Assembly: GCF_001939735.1 (NCBI RefSeq)
Contig: NZ_MJIL01000056.1
Coordinates: 1 to 64,000, forward strand
DNA length: 64,000 nucleotides
DNA from: Photobacterium proteolyticum
Lineage (GTDB): Bacteria; Pseudomonadota; Gammaproteobacteria; Enterobacterales; Vibrionaceae
Direction of reading: 5' to 3'
Below the pieces are notes generated by a model. That model made no database searches. It was given only the letters and a program-made list of their open reading frames with translations, and was not told the DNA's origin. A program made the position numbers and the translations under genes. Position 1 is the first letter of the stretch. The number at the start of each line of letters is the position of its first letter. Shown piece after piece: positions 39,454 to 48,955 of this stretch.

Positions 39454-40416
39454 ATGAAAAATTGGCTCTCCCTCGGATTGGTCAGCCTGCTAATGGGATG
39501 CGCGACCCAGCCTGCCACAACACAATCAGACTCGGTTCCCGCCCCACTTCCGACAACTTTTTATGATTACACAATCACCTCTCCGCAAGGCCAGGCCTTA
39601 AGCATAAGCGAGCTAGCCCAGGCTTTGCAGAGTGCCGATATTGTTCTGGTCGGCGAGTGGCACGGCCACCCCGGTACCCATCTGATGCAGGCACAGCTGT
39701 TTGCCCAGCTCTATCGCCTGAATCCGGATATGGCCCTGTCAATGGAACAGTTTACCCGGGAGAAACAGAATGTGGTCAACCAGTACCTTGACGGGGAGAT
39801 TGGTGAGAAAACATTAATCAAGGAAGGCCACGCCTGGCCAAACTACGCCAGTGACTATCGTCCGCTGGTCGAGTTTGCCAAGCATAATAAACTCGACGTC
39901 ATTGCGGCTAACGCGCCCAGACCCATTGTCCGCTGCATTGGTAAAAACGGGGCTGAGTACCTAGACAAACTACCGGCTACTGAGCGCAACTGGGTAGCCG
40001 AATCGCTGACTTTGGACAACGACGCCTACCGGCAAAAGTTTATCGCCTCGATGCATCACGGCGATGAAGCCAAAACCCAGCGCCAGTTTGCCGCCCAGAC
40101 AACCTGGGACGATACGATGGCTGAAAGTATGGTGAATTATCTTGCCCTGCACCCCAACAGGCAGATCATCCACGTTGCCGGTCGCTTTCATGTGGCAGGA
40201 GGACTCGGCACCGCGTCGCGCATCCGTACCCGAAACCCGGAACTGAATGTCATGATGGTTACCCCGGTGACTGCCAGCTCGACGCTGGCCGAATCGGCTC
40301 CTGATTATCGTGTAGAGGTGATGGCACTGCCGCAAAGCTACATCGACAATGACAAGATGATGGCAGCCATGAGCAAAATACACGGAAGGAACAAGACGTT
40401 GAAGTGTTACCCGTAG
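39454..40416 (+). CDS. ChaN-family heme-binding lipoprotein
   Basis: A 320-residue protein with a lipobox (SLLMGC, Cys16), so it is a lipoprotein. The ChaN domain is shown by DIVLVGEWHGHPGTHLMQ, LSMEQFTREKQ, YRPLVEFAK and the histidine motif IHVAGRFHVAGGLG. Related proteins (Campylobacter ChaN, Pseudomonas PhuW) bind heme between two subunits and act in iron acquisition. A Fur-like site upstream fits that. No heme receptor or other iron gene lies next to it. Confidence 0.85.
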   Translation: MKNWLSLGLVSLLMGCATQPATTQSDSVPAPLPTTFYDYTITSPQGQALSISELAQALQSADIVLVGEWHGHPGTHLMQAQLFAQLYRLNPDMALSMEQFTREKQNVVNQYLDGEIGEKTLIKEGHAWPNYASDYRPLVEFAKHNKLDVIAANAPRPIVRCIGKNGAEYLDKLPATERNWVAESLTLDNDAYRQKFIASMHHGDEAKTQRQFAAQTTWDDTMAESMVNYLALHPNRQIIHVAGRFHVAGGLGTASRIRTRNPELNVMMVTPVTASSTLAESAPDYRVEVMALPQSYIDNDKMMAAMSKIHGRNKTLKCYP

Positions 40417-40425
40417 GGCATTTGA

Positions 40426-40464
40426 ACAGAACCCCACCGGCGGCCAAGCTTGTGGGGTTCTTTG
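40426..40464 (+). terminator. Terminator of the ChaN-type gene
   Basis: AGAACCCCAC pairs with GTGGGGTTCT across a 14-base loop, followed by TTT. Confidence 0.8.
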
Positions 40465-40835
40465 GGAGAGATACAGCTAATATCTCCTAGATGGCATCAT
40501 ATTGCCTGATAGCTGTCTGGTGGCTGAACACATACCGTTATGAAACTAACGATCAGAGTGCGTTATCGGTTTGTCACCCATGAATGCCAATTAAGAATAT
40601 AAATCTAGCAGCTAACCACCCGCTCGAAATTTAGCCCATTATTTACACCCCACTCAGCCAAACCACCCATACCAAAGCCAAAAGCCAGCATATCTAACCT
40701 GTAATTTGTTTCACTATTGTTAAAATATAGATGTTCTTTCTTTCTCTGTTGCGATAAAACATTATTCCGGAGGGTAAACAATAGCCGACTTGTCGCCCTC
40801 ATACTGACCATAACTATTGGCAAGGAGCTTGTGAC
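40465..40835 (+). other. Leader region of the TrpX-type ABC operon
   Basis: About 370 bp with no supported gene. It should carry the operon promoter. No TrpR operator or riboswitch pattern was recognised. Confidence 0.35.
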
Positions 40836-41819
40836 ATGGAATTCAAGAAAATCAAAAACAATAAACTGCTTACCGCAGCCTGCGTTGCTGCCTCTCTCGC
40901 GCTCTCATCCCCTTCTGTATTGGCTGATGTCGCCAAAGTTGCCGTCTCGCAAATTGTAGAGCACCCGGCCCTTGATGCCGCTCGACAGGGGCTGCTGGAT
41001 GGCCTGAAAGAAAAAGGGTATGTCGAAGGGAAAAACCTCGAATTTACCTACCAAACTGCACAGGGTAACCCCGCCATTGCCGTTCAGATTGCCAAGCAAT
41101 TCGTCGGCGAGCGCCCTGATGTCCTTGTCGGCATTGCCACTCCTACTGCCCAGGCTCTGGCTGCGTCAACACGCTCGATTCCGGTCGTATTTACTGCGGT
41201 AACCGATCCTATCGGTGCCAAGCTGGTTAAAAACATGGACAAGCCTGGCCGCAATGTCACCGGCCTTTCCGACCTGTCTCCTGTCGCCCAGCATGTTGAA
41301 CTCATGCAAGAGCTGCTGCCGAACGTGAAAAGTATCGGGGTCGTGTTCAACCCCGGTGAAGCCAATGCCGTCGCCCTGGTTGAACTGCTGCGCGAAGCGG
41401 CCAACGCCAGGGGCTTGAACGTTGTAGAAGGCACGGCACTGAAAAGCGCCGATGTACAGGCTGCCGCCCAGATTGTCGCCTCCAAGGCCGATGTAATTTA
41501 TGCCCCGACAGATAACACTGTTGCCAGTGCCATTGACGGCCTGGTCAATGCAGCCAACCAGGCCAACAAGCCAATTGTCGGCGCCTCGACTACGTATATC
41601 GAAAACGGTGCCCTGGCGGCGCTGGGCTTTGATTACTATCAGGTCGGTGTTCAGACTGCTGACTATGTTGATGCACTGCTTAAAGGCAAAAAAGTTGCTG
41701 ACCTTCCGGTGAAAGTTGCCAAAGGCTCTGATTTGGCCCTGAACCAGAAAGCGGCTAAGAAGCTGGGGATCACCTTCCCGGCATCCGTGCTTGATCGCGC
41801 TACGTCAGTCACCGAATAA
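40836..41819 (+). CDS. ABC transporter substrate-binding protein (TrpX-like)
   Basis: A 327-residue protein with a 30-residue signal peptide (cleavage near VLADVA). The domain is of the ABC_sub_bind type (PF04392-like): VAVSQIVEHPALDAARQGLLDGL, IPVVFTAVTDPIGAKLV, GVVFNPGEANAVA, YAPTDNTVASAIDGL. Related systems include streptococcal TrpXYZ, but the ligand cannot be read from the sequence. It is the first gene of a three-gene importer operon. A strong hairpin follows it. Confidence 0.88.
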   Translation: MEFKKIKNNKLLTAACVAASLALSSPSVLADVAKVAVSQIVEHPALDAARQGLLDGLKEKGYVEGKNLEFTYQTAQGNPAIAVQIAKQFVGERPDVLVGIATPTAQALAASTRSIPVVFTAVTDPIGAKLVKNMDKPGRNVTGLSDLSPVAQHVELMQELLPNVKSIGVVFNPGEANAVALVELLREAANARGLNVVEGTALKSADVQAAAQIVASKADVIYAPTDNTVASAIDGLVNAANQANKPIVGASTTYIENGALAALGFDYYQVGVQTADYVDALLKGKKVADLPVKVAKGSDLALNQKAAKKLGITFPASVLDRATSVTE

Positions 41820-41837
41820 GCGCCAGACAAGGGCTAG

Positions 41838-41879
41838 CCTGAGGGACGAGAAAAGCTTCTCGAAAGCGCGTCCCTCAGG
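41838..41879 (+). promoter_or_regulatory. Intercistronic hairpin after the binding-protein gene
   Basis: CCTGAGGGACG pairs without mismatch with CGTCCCTCAGG, and a small inner stem (GAGAA with TTCTC) lies in the loop. There is no T-run. Such structures often stabilise the upstream message, so that the binding protein is made in excess over the permease. Confidence 0.65.
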
Positions 41880-41919
41880 TTACGCCGCTGACTCATACCA
41901 AAGACAAGGAGTGTTTTAG

Positions 41920-42846
41920 ATGTCTTTCTTTGCCTTTCTGGGCACACTGGAAATCGGTTTGGTTTACGGCCTGGTTGCCCTCGGTGTGTACCTGACTTTC
42001 CGTGTTCTGGATTTTCCAGATCTTACCGTCGACGGCAGTTTCCCTATGGGTGCAGCTGTTGCCGCCACCGCCATTGTAGCCAGTGTTAACCCGTGGGTTG
42101 CCACCCTGCTGGCTATCTTTGCCGGTGGCCTGTGCGGGCTGGTAACGGCTTTTCTGGCTATCCGCTGCGGTATTCTCCATCTGCTCGCCAGTATCCTGAC
42201 CATGATTGCCGCCTTCTCGATCAATATTCGAATCATGGGACGGCCTAATCTGGCCTTGCTGGGTGAAGATACCATCCTGACTCCGTTTGAGCTGCTGGCA
42301 ATGGATATCGGTATTGATTCGGGGATCATGCGCCTCGGTGTTGTCCTGCTGCTTGTTGTCTTCAGCGCCTGGTTCATCACCCGTCTGCTCGCCAGTGACT
42401 TCGGCCTCGGGCTGCGAGCTACCGGGGTCAACAGCCGAATGGTCAGTGCCCAGGGCGGTAATACTGCGTTGTATACCTATTTCGGATTGGCGCTATCAAA
42501 CGGTCTTGTCGGTTTTTCCGGTGCCTTGTTTGCCCAGACCAATAGCTTTGCCGATGTCACCTCGGGGGTCGGTACCATTGTTGTCGGACTGGCGGCCGTG
42601 ATCCTCGGACAGACCCTGATCCCGGGACGCAAAATCTGGGTGGCCGTGGTTGCCGTGATCCTTGGCTCGGTCCTGTACCGTCTGGCTGTTGCCTTCGCAT
42701 TAAGCAGCGGTATGTTCGGCCTGCAGGCCTCGGATCTCAACTTGATCACCGCGTTGCTGGTTGCCGTCGCACTCATTGCGCCGAAGATGAAAACCACCAT
42801 TCAGCGCAAGAAGAAACAAGCCAGCACGGCAAAAAAGCTGGCTTGA
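41920..42846 (+). CDS. ABC transporter permease (TrpY-like)
   Basis: A 308-residue membrane protein with about eight hydrophobic segments, of the branched-chain/sugar-type permease fold (LEIGLVYGLVALGVYLTFRVLDFPDLTVDGSFPMGAA, GLALSNGLVGFSGALFAQ, ILGQTLIPGRKIW). It follows the binding-protein gene by 100 bp and precedes the ATPase gene by 22 bp. Confidence 0.91.
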   Translation: MSFFAFLGTLEIGLVYGLVALGVYLTFRVLDFPDLTVDGSFPMGAAVAATAIVASVNPWVATLLAIFAGGLCGLVTAFLAIRCGILHLLASILTMIAAFSINIRIMGRPNLALLGEDTILTPFELLAMDIGIDSGIMRLGVVLLLVVFSAWFITRLLASDFGLGLRATGVNSRMVSAQGGNTALYTYFGLALSNGLVGFSGALFAQTNSFADVTSGVGTIVVGLAAVILGQTLIPGRKIWVAVVAVILGSVLYRLAVAFALSSGMFGLQASDLNLITALLVAVALIAPKMKTTIQRKKKQASTAKKLA

Positions 42847-42868
42847 GCCGCTCAGAGGGTAAAAATAG

Positions 42869-43663
42869 ATGATTGAATTAAATGACATCCGCGTTACCTT
42901 CAATGAAGGCACAATATTGGAAAATCAGGCTCTTCGCGGTGTTTCGCTTGCGGTGCCGGAAAAACAGTTCGTTACTGTTATCGGATCCAACGGCGCGGGC
43001 AAGTCAACGCTGCTGGGCGCCGTTAGCGGGGAGACCCCAATGGTGGGCGGCCAGGTGCTTATCGACGATATTGATGTGACCCACAAATCCGTCCATGAGC
43101 GCGCGCAGTATGCCGCGCGTGTTTTTCAGGATCCGCTGGCGGGCACCTGTGCCTCGCTAACAATCGAAGAAAACATGGCACTCGCCTACAAACGCGGCAG
43201 CAAGCGAAGCTGGAAGCTGGCCCTTTCGTCACAGCGCCGCAAACTCTTTCAGGAACGAATCAGTATTCTTGGCCTCGGCCTCGAAGACCGCCTGGGTGAC
43301 CATATCGGCCTCCTTTCCGGAGGTCAGCGCCAGGCAGTCAGTCTGGTTATGGCCTCGCTGGCCGACAGCAAGCTTTTGTTGCTCGACGAGCACACCGCCG
43401 CCCTGGATCCACGCATGGCAGCCTTCGTGCTGGCACTGACAAAAAAAGTGGTCGAAGAGTTTGACCTGACCGTCATGATGGTTACCCACTCAATGAAGGA
43501 TGCCCTTGCCTACGGCGACCGAACCGTAATGCTGCACCAGGGCGAAATCGTGCTGGATGTCCAGGGACAAGAAAGAGAGAACATGGATGTGAAACAGCTG
43601 CTCGAAATGTTCAGCAAGGTTCGCGGTGAAGAGCTGGCGGATGATAGCCTGCTGCTTGGCTAA
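42869..43663 (+). CDS. ABC transporter ATPase (TrpZ-like)
   Basis: A 264-residue ATPase: Walker A GSNGAGKST, Q-loop VFQDPLAGTC, signature LSGGQRQA, Walker B LLLLDEHTAALD and switch MMVTHSMKDA. Note His instead of the usual Pro after the Walker B Glu (DEHT), which is common in this subfamily. It is the last gene of the operon. Confidence 0.92.
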   Translation: MIELNDIRVTFNEGTILENQALRGVSLAVPEKQFVTVIGSNGAGKSTLLGAVSGETPMVGGQVLIDDIDVTHKSVHERAQYAARVFQDPLAGTCASLTIEENMALAYKRGSKRSWKLALSSQRRKLFQERISILGLGLEDRLGDHIGLLSGGQRQAVSLVMASLADSKLLLLDEHTAALDPRMAAFVLALTKKVVEEFDLTVMMVTHSMKDALAYGDRTVMLHQGEIVLDVQGQERENMDVKQLLEMFSKVRGEELADDSLLLG

Positions 43664-43684
43664 TACGTGACTTGAACGCCTACA

Positions 43685-43740
43685 AAAAAGCGCCGTGGTG
43701 AGCTTCTATGTAAGACGGGGGAAGCTCCGGCGCTTTTAAT
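43685..43740 (+). terminator. Long terminator hairpin of the ABC operon
   Basis: AAAAGCGCCG pairs with CGGCGCTTTT and, inside it, GAGCTTC pairs with GAAGCTC, giving a long stem ending in Ts. Confidence 0.85.
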
Positions 43741-43768
43741 TGGACATTAAGTTGATATGACAGTGAAT

Positions 43769-43849
43769 GCCCCTCCCCCTTTTCAAGGGGGAGGGGGTAA
43801 GCGTAACCAATCACCCCCACCCTAACCCTCCCCTTAATAAGGGGAGGGA
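43769..43849. repeat. Tandem C/G-rich palindromes with a G-quadruplex motif
   Basis: Two hairpins lie back to back. CCCCTCCCCCTT pairs with AAGGGGGAGGGG (43770-43796), and CCCTCCCCTT pairs with AAGGGGAGGG (43826-43848). Between them the minus strand reads GGGG-A-GGG-TTA-GGG-T-GGGGG (43833 down to 43814), four G-runs with loops of 1, 3 and 1 bases. This looks like a dispersed REP-like intergenic element. It lies between convergent genes and may also block transcription. Confidence 0.7.
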
Positions 43850-43854
43850 ATAAA

Positions 43855-44307
43855 TTAAAACCACCGCTCCAGCGATGTCTTATCCAACTGCTTAAACGCC
43901 CGGTTCAGCACCTGCGCCAGCTCAAGATAACGCGGTCGAGGCTTTATCGGCTGCAGCGCATACCCTTCGCTGGTGATCTTGTCATGGATCTCGCGATACC
44001 AGGTCGCCAGAGAAGGCGGCAAATCCGTCCTGCTGCGTTTACCCAACCACCACAGCCCTTGCAATGGCATGCTCAGTGCGAAGAATGCAACGGCAATCGC
44101 CTGCGGCAAGGCGTCATAGTTATTAAACGCCATCTGGCTCAATACGCTCATCACTGCCACGGCCGGCATCACTCGGGTCGCAAACTTCGTCGCCTTAATG
44201 TAACGAGGCTCCGGGAACATCATTGCCAGCTCTTTCCGCATCGGCCAGGTAGCCATGTACTGCTGACCATTTTTGAAAGACTGCCAGATCGATTTGTTTT
44301 GACTCAT
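43855..44307 (-). CDS. yfbV: YfbV family membrane protein (UPF0208)
   Basis: A 150-residue protein with two membrane segments in the middle (about residues 46-63 and 70-90). The N-terminus ([27 protein letters not shown]) follows E. coli YfbV, which insulates the Ter macrodomain. Divergent from ackA, exactly as in E. coli. Confidence 0.94.
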   Translation of the reverse strand: MSQNKSIWQSFKNGQQYMATWPMRKELAMMFPEPRYIKATKFATRVMPAVAVMSVLSQMAFNNYDALPQAIAVAFFALSMPLQGLWWLGKRSRTDLPPSLATWYREIHDKITSEGYALQPIKPRPRYLELAQVLNRAFKQLDKTSLERWF

Positions 44308-44642
44308 AAAGCACCAAACTTCAAAAAAAACAGTAAAAATTCAAATTAAGGAATAATAAACTTGATTCAAATTAAATTTTTCTAAAAATCTTTTTGTTAT
44401 ATTGCTTAACAATCGCTATCCTAGACGCGCCTAAAGTAATTGTTGCCTGTAATCATCGTTCTGGCAACCTAAGGCAGCCTCCAGGGATGGCCCAGGATTG
44501 TGGGTTTCTCAATTCTCTATTATACGGACATAACTCGAATTTGACCCAGATTGGATCGGCATATTCAAAAGTCGTCTATCCTATGGGTAATTTTTCATCA
44601 GTTGAATATCAACTTTCAGACAGATTATAGGTAGTCACTCTC
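44308..44642. promoter_or_regulatory. Divergent yfbV-ackA promoter region
   Basis: A long leader precedes ackA. A plausible promoter is TTGTTA (44394-44399), 17 bases, TATCCT (44417-44422). That leaves an untranslated leader of more than 200 bases. No FNR site was seen. A 78-codon frame inside it is not supported. Confidence 0.4.
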
Positions 44643-45839
44643 ATGTCTAAGCTGGTTTTAGTTCTTAACTGCGGTAGTTCTTCTCTTAAGTTCGCTGTTG
44701 TTGACGCGGTATCAGGTGAAGAACACCTGACAGGTCTTGCAGAATGTCTGCACCTTCCAGAAGCACGTATCAAGTGGAAACTTGACGGTAAGCACGAAGC
44801 ACAACTAGGTAACGGCGCTGCTCACGAAGAAGCGCTTGCGTTCATGGTTGACACTATTCTTGCTTCTAAGCCGGAACTAGCTGAAAACCTAGCGGCTATC
44901 GGTCACCGTGTTGTACACGGCGGCGAGAAGTTCACTCAGTCAGCACTAATCGACGAAGCTGTTCTTAAAGGTATCGAAGACTGTGCAACACTGGCACCTC
45001 TTCACAACCCTGCTCACATCATCGGCATCAAAGCAGCACAGAAATCTTTCCCAGCACTGAAAAACGTTGCTGTATTCGATACTGCTTTCCACCAGACTAT
45101 GCCTGAAGAAGCGTACCTATACGCGCTACCGTACAACCTATACAAAGAGCACGGTATCCGTCGCTACGGTATGCACGGTACTTCTCACCTGTTCATCACT
45201 CGCGAGACAGCGAACATCCTTGGTAAACCAGAAGATGAACTAAACATCATCAACTGCCACCTGGGCAACGGCGCATCGGTTTGTGCAATCAAGAACGGTA
45301 AGTCTGTAGATACGTCTATGGGTCTGACTCCACTTGAAGGTCTGGTAATGGGTACACGTTGTGGCGACATCGACCCTGCTATCATCTTCCACCTGCACGA
45401 CAACCTAGGTTACTCTGTTGAAAAGATCAACACGATGCTAACTAAAGAGTCTGGCCTTCAGGGTCTGACTGAAGTGACTTCTGACTGCCGTTTCGTTGAA
45501 GACAACTACGGTGAGAAAGAAGAAGCAACACGTGCAATGGACGTATTCTGCCACCGTCTGGCTAAGTACGTTGCTGGCTACACGGCGTCTCTGGAAGGCC
45601 GTCTTGACGCAATCACTTTCACCGGCGGTATCGGTGAAAACTCTGCTCCTATCCGTGAGATGGTTCTGAACCGCCTTGCTATCCTGGGTGTAGAAGTTGA
45701 CGGTGAAGCTAACCTTAAAGCACGCTTCGGCGGCGAAGGTGTTATCACTACTGAAAACAGCCGTGTACCTGCAATGGTTGTTTCAACTAACGAAGAACTA
45801 GTAATCGCAGAAGATACAGCGCGTCTGGCTGAAATCTAA
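44643..45839 (+). CDS. ackA: Acetate kinase
   Basis: A 398-residue enzyme that converts acetyl phosphate and ADP to acetate and ATP. Signatures of the ASKHA fold: [13 protein letters not shown] at the N-terminus, [40 protein letters not shown] and FTGGIGENS. Codon use is that of a highly expressed gene. It precedes pta with a terminator-like hairpin and structured leader between them. Confidence 0.98.
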   Translation: MSKLVLVLNCGSSSLKFAVVDAVSGEEHLTGLAECLHLPEARIKWKLDGKHEAQLGNGAAHEEALAFMVDTILASKPELAENLAAIGHRVVHGGEKFTQSALIDEAVLKGIEDCATLAPLHNPAHIIGIKAAQKSFPALKNVAVFDTAFHQTMPEEAYLYALPYNLYKEHGIRRYGMHGTSHLFITRETANILGKPEDELNIINCHLGNGASVCAIKNGKSVDTSMGLTPLEGLVMGTRCGDIDPAIIFHLHDNLGYSVEKINTMLTKESGLQGLTEVTSDCRFVEDNYGEKEEATRAMDVFCHRLAKYVAGYTASLEGRLDAITFTGGIGENSAPIREMVLNRLAILGVEVDGEANLKARFGGEGVITTENSRVPAMVVSTNEELVIAEDTARLAEI

Positions 45840-45876
45840 TCTGGCGATACTTTGCTGCGCACCTGGCGCGGCAAAT

Positions 45877-45906
45877 AATGGCTGGCTTAGGCCGGCCATT
45901 TTTTCA
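45877..45906 (+). terminator. Terminator between ackA and pta
   Basis: AATGGCTGGC pairs with GCCGGCCATT (one G-T pair) around TTAG, followed by TTTT. It implies that pta has at least partly separate transcription. Confidence 0.8.
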
Positions 45907-45948
45907 TGGCTTTATCGTCAAAGACGAAAGTTGTGACCTTTTTTTGTG

Positions 45949-46011
45949 GTGCTGCTCAATAACGGTTAACCAATCATTATTGAACAGCACTGTATTGTTC
46001 AATAGTTGAGG
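45949..46011 (+). promoter_or_regulatory. pta leader with mutually exclusive hairpins
   Basis: Arm A (45949-45962, GTGCTGCTCAATAA) can pair with arm B (45977-45990, TTATTGAACAGCAC) with one mismatch. Part of B (TATTGAAC, 45978-45985) can instead pair with arm C (GTTCAATA, 45997-46004), which ends just before the ribosome binding site GAGG at 46008-46011. Seen as DNA, the same region has three copies of a CTGTTCAATAA-like word, the middle one inverted, which could be an operator. Confidence 0.55.
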
Positions 46012-46019
46012 AATCCATA

Positions 46020-48173
46020 GTGTCCCGTACTATTATGCTTATTCCGGTTGGTGCCGGAGTTGGTCTTACTAGCGTTAGCCTTGGTGTGCTACGCGCAATG
46101 GAACGCAAAGGTGTTCGCGTTTCTTTCTTCAAGCCTATCGCCCAGCCACGTCACGGCGGCGGCCAGCCAGATCTGACAACCAACATCATCACTGCTAACA
46201 GTGACATGAAAGTTGCAGAACCTTTCTCAATGGCTTGTGCCGAAGAACTTATCCGTAATGATAAGAGCGATGTACTGCTTGAAGATATCGTTGCCCGTTT
46301 CAAAGAAGCGACCGCTGACGCTGAAGTGGCACTAATCGAAGGTCTGGTACCAACTCGCAAGCATCCGTTTGCAAACCAGATTAACTATGAGATCGCAAAA
46401 ACACTGGATGCAGAAATCGTATTCGTTGTTGCACCGGGTACAGACAACCCAGCTCAGCTTAAAGAGCGTATCGAAGTAGCATGTTCTAACTTCGGCGGCA
46501 TCAAAAACGAGCAAATCTCTGGCGTTGTCGTTAACAAACTAAACGCACCAGTTGATGCTGAAGGTCGTACTCGTCCGGACCTATCTGAAATCTTTGACGA
46601 TGCAGAAGCGACTGTCCCTTCTCACGTTGAAGTAATGCAGGTATTCAACTCAAGTCCAATCCGTGTACTAGGCTGTGCGCCTTGGAGCTCTGAGCTGATC
46701 GCGACTCGTTCACGCGATATCGCCAAGCACCTGAACGCTGAAATCATCAACGAAGGTGATATCGATACTCGCCGTATCAAGAGCATTACTTTCTGTGCGC
46801 GTTCTATCCCGCACATGGTTGAGCACTTCCGTCCGGGTTCTCTGCTTGTAACTTCTGCCGACCGTCCTGATGTTATCGTTGCAGCATGTCTGGCTGCAAT
46901 GAACGGCGTTGAAATCGGTGCCCTGCTACTGACAGGCGGCTACGAGCTACCTAAGCCAGTAATGGATCTGTGTGAGCGCGCATTCGAAACAGGCTTGCCT
47001 GTAATGACTGCACAAGGCAACACCTGGCAGACATCTCTGAACCTTCAGAGCTTCAGCCTGGAAGTACCAGCAGACGATAAAGAGCGTGTTGAGCTAGTTA
47101 ACGAATATATGGCTAGCCATATTGACGGCCAGTGGATTGAATCACTGACTGAAGGTTCAACCAAAGAACGTCGTCTGAGCCCGCCGGCATTCCGTTACGA
47201 GCTAACAGAACTTGCCCGTAAGGCAGCTAAGCGTATCGTACTTCCTGAAGGTGATGAGCCACGTACCGTTAAAGCGGCAGCTATCTGTGCTGAGCGCGGC
47301 ATCGCGGAATGTGTGCTTCTTGGTAACCCGGAAGAAATCAAGCGTGTTGCAGAACAGCAAGGCGTTACTCTAGGTTCTGGCGTTACTATCATCAACTCTG
47401 AAGAAGTCCGTGAGAACTACGTTGCTCGCCTGGTTGAGCTTCGTGGCGCGAAAGGTATGACTGACGTTGTTGCTCGCGAGAAGCTGCAAGACTCTGTTTT
47501 CCTAGGCACAATGATGCTTGAAAACAACGAGGTAGACGGCCTGGTTTCTGGTGCTGTTCACACAACGGCGAACACTATCGTTCCTCCGTTCCAGATCATC
47601 AAGACTGCACCTGATGCGTCAATCGTATCATCTGTATTCTTCATGTTACTACCTGATCAGGTACTGGTATACGGTGACTGTGCAATCAACCCAGATCCAA
47701 ATGCCGAGCAACTAGCGGAAATCGCTATCCAGTCTGCAGACTCTGCAAAAGCATTCGGTATCGAACCACGCGTTGCAATGATCTCTTACTCTACCGGTAC
47801 GTCTGGTAAGGGTGCAGACGTAGATAAAGTACGTGAAGCAACTCGCATTGCTCAAGAGAAGCGCCCAGATCTAGTGATCGATGGCCCTCTTCAGTACGAT
47901 GCTGCGATCATGGAAAACGTTGCTGCTTCTAAAGCGCCTAACTCGCCAGTAGCAGGTAAAGCGACTGTATTCGTATTCCCTGACCTAAACACAGGTAACA
48001 CGACGTACAAAGCGGTACAGCGTTCAGCCGATCTTGTTTCTATCGGTCCAATGCTTCAGGGCATGCGCAAGCCGGTTAACGACCTGTCTCGTGGCGCACT
48101 GGTAGACGATATCGTATACACAGTGGCACTGACTGCGATTCAGGCGAAACAAGCCGAAGAAACTAACGCTTAA
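46020..48173 (+). CDS. pta: Phosphate acetyltransferase (long form)
   Basis: A 717-residue enzyme that makes acetyl phosphate from acetyl-CoA. The long form is seen: an N-terminal P-loop-like domain ([22 protein letters not shown]), a DRTGG domain in the middle, and the catalytic domain from about residue 390 ([43 protein letters not shown]). The start codon is GTG, with GAGG eight bases upstream. Codon use is that of a highly expressed gene. Confidence 0.98.
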   Translation: MSRTIMLIPVGAGVGLTSVSLGVLRAMERKGVRVSFFKPIAQPRHGGGQPDLTTNIITANSDMKVAEPFSMACAEELIRNDKSDVLLEDIVARFKEATADAEVALIEGLVPTRKHPFANQINYEIAKTLDAEIVFVVAPGTDNPAQLKERIEVACSNFGGIKNEQISGVVVNKLNAPVDAEGRTRPDLSEIFDDAEATVPSHVEVMQVFNSSPIRVLGCAPWSSELIATRSRDIAKHLNAEIINEGDIDTRRIKSITFCARSIPHMVEHFRPGSLLVTSADRPDVIVAACLAAMNGVEIGALLLTGGYELPKPVMDLCERAFETGLPVMTAQGNTWQTSLNLQSFSLEVPADDKERVELVNEYMASHIDGQWIESLTEGSTKERRLSPPAFRYELTELARKAAKRIVLPEGDEPRTVKAAAICAERGIAECVLLGNPEEIKRVAEQQGVTLGSGVTIINSEEVRENYVARLVELRGAKGMTDVVAREKLQDSVFLGTMMLENNEVDGLVSGAVHTTANTIVPPFQIIKTAPDASIVSSVFFMLLPDQVLVYGDCAINPDPNAEQLAEIAIQSADSAKAFGIEPRVAMISYSTGTSGKGADVDKVREATRIAQEKRPDLVIDGPLQYDAAIMENVAASKAPNSPVAGKATVFVFPDLNTGNTTYKAVQRSADLVSIGPMLQGMRKPVNDLSRGALVDDIVYTVALTAIQAKQAEETNA

Positions 48174-48200
48174 TCGTTATTAACGACTGAGAAATAGTTT

Positions 48201-48231
48201 GAACGCCTCCGCCATGCGGGGGCGTTTTTAT
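48201..48231 (+). terminator. Terminator of pta
   Basis: AACGCCTCCG pairs with CGGGGGCGTT (G-T allowed) around CCATG, followed by TTTTT. Confidence 0.88.
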
Positions 48232-48404
48232 ATATAAAGAAAATCAAAAGTTTGAAACCAGACGCAAATATTTCCTTAATGTCGTTTATCAATTTCTATA
48301 CCAATATGACACTTTACGCATAACGTTCATTTCCACTTGTTTTCATCTTGATGTTTAAATAACTGATGTAAGAATTATCTCAAATATATCAAAAAGGAAA
48401 TACC

Positions 48405-48953
48405 ATGAAACCAACAATTAATGATTTTCCTTATCCAAATATTCCGATAACACTTCAGGGACAATTAAATAAACTTTCAGATACTATTGGTATTCGAAGA
48501 AATCTACTTATTGATGCTGGAGAAAAAGAATTACAAGCCATGTGCTATGTGGTTCTTTACCGCCACCTAACTCAACAGCAAAGACAAATGGCCATGAAGA
48601 CAATTCACTCAATTAAGAAGCGAGCATTGATCGGTGCCTTAATAGACAAAACACTGGATACTACGTTTGTAAACCCTCAATGGGGTGTTTGGTCACTCAC
48701 AAATGATGAATTAATACAGGATATTGCATCACACGAACAAATTCAGTACCTTGCTGGGCTTATTGGGGTAGGTGCTAGCGGAATGAGCATCTGGGAGCTA
48801 GTTCAAAAAGTAGTTAAAGCACGAGCTGTCGGTTATAAGCAACTCGCTACATTAGTGATATGGGGATTCGTTATCTGGAATAACAAGGAACTGAATAAAT
48901 CTAGGAATGAGTTAAAAAATAGAACTCAAATTAATACATCTAGGTTTTATTGA
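48405..48953 (+). CDS. Hypothetical protein, first gene of an AT-rich cassette
   Basis: A 182-residue protein that I do not recognise. AAGGA lies seven bases before the ATG, so the gene looks real. It has no signal peptide. Residues about 120-165 hold a Gly/Ala-rich hydrophobic stretch (QYLAGLIGVGASGMSIWELV) and a second one (LATLVIWGFVIW), possibly membrane-inserting, then a basic tail. Base composition is clearly more AT-rich than pta or focA on either side, a sign of transfer. The next small gene starts three bases after its stop. A toxin-partner or phage-defence pair is possible, but nothing identifies it. Confidence 0.65.
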   Translation: MKPTINDFPYPNIPITLQGQLNKLSDTIGIRRNLLIDAGEKELQAMCYVVLYRHLTQQQRQMAMKTIHSIKKRALIGALIDKTLDTTFVNPQWGVWSLTNDELIQDIASHEQIQYLAGLIGVGASGMSIWELVQKVVKARAVGYKQLATLVIWGFVIWNNKELNKSRNELKNRTQINTSRFY

Positions 48954-48955
48954 AT

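Noticed and set aside
40605-40823. A 72-codon minus-strand frame upstream of the TrpX-type gene
   Set aside because: No ribosome binding site or domain, and it occupies the likely promoter region.
40465-40835. Tryptophan-specific control (TrpR operator) for the TrpX-like operon
   Set aside because: No sequence like the TrpR palindrome could be found, so the ligand is left open.
43769-43849. CRISPR array suspected from closely spaced palindromes
   Set aside because: Only two different palindromes are present, with no regular direct repeats or spacers and no cas genes.
44394-44630. A 78-codon frame in the ackA leader
   Set aside because: No good ribosome binding site and no recognisable protein pattern. 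It is better explained as untranslated leader.
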